This document shows positions 36,218-36,218 of a stretch of DNA of 36,218 nt, piece after piece; position 1 is the stretch's first letter, and every line of letters begins with the position of its first letter. The notes beneath the pieces are model-generated. The model did not search any database and was not told the origin of the DNA. It was given only the letters and a program-made list of their open reading frames with translations. Source of the stretch: Comamonadaceae bacterium (GTDB lineage Bacteria > Pseudomonadota > Gammaproteobacteria > Burkholderiales > Burkholderiaceae_C); the NCBI GenBank assembly GCA_947373605.1, contig CANBYM010000023.1, positions 1-36,218 of the forward strand, in the 5' to 3' direction. The position numbers were made by a program, and so were the translations under genes.

Positions 36218-36218
36218 G

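Noticed and set aside
1-36218. CRISPR arrays, complete tRNA/rRNA genes, intact IS elements or transposases
   Set aside because: None seen; only the short tRNA 3'-end fragment at 36003-36019 and the pRiA4b-like fragment hint at mobile DNA.

Overview
The window is a chromosomal segment that looks like Betaproteobacteria (Comamonadaceae/Rhodoferax-like; inferred from protein style only). It has five parts. (1) 0-6.6 kb: housekeeping and accessory genes (NudC, SOUL haem-binding protein, MFS, SWIB, Crp/Fnr, BLUF photoreceptor), with a decayed patch holding an MBL/beta-CASP pseudogene and a GlnQ-type ABC ATPase remnant. (2) 6.6-25.3 kb: a large, uncharacterised-looking catabolic locus. It encodes three KstD-like flavoproteins, one of them fused in frame to a NIPSNAP-type domain, plus a separate NIPSNAP protein, a divergent shikimate-dehydrogenase-like protein, two paralogous xylose-isomerase-like TIM barrels, a CoA-transferase, an acyl-CoA dehydrogenase, two SDRs, a complete LivKHMGF-type ABC transporter, and IclR and AraC regulators. 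The best hypothesis is uptake, CoA activation and dehydrogenation or aromatisation of an alicyclic (hydroxy/oxo-cyclohexane) acid. (3) 26.3-33 kb: a compact nag-type salicylate-5-hydroxylase/gentisate operon (nagAa-G-H-Ab-I-K-L) with a divergent NagR/NahR-type LysR gene and a matching operator motif. (4) 33-35.7 kb: a signalling group with a single-domain REC protein, a PAS-GGDEF protein and a stand-alone CZB-like protein. (5) At about 36.0 kb: a 17-nt tRNA 3'-end remnant plus terminator, which looks like an attachment-site scar at the edge of an integrative element. All calls come from reading the translated ORFs and the DNA; no database search was run.
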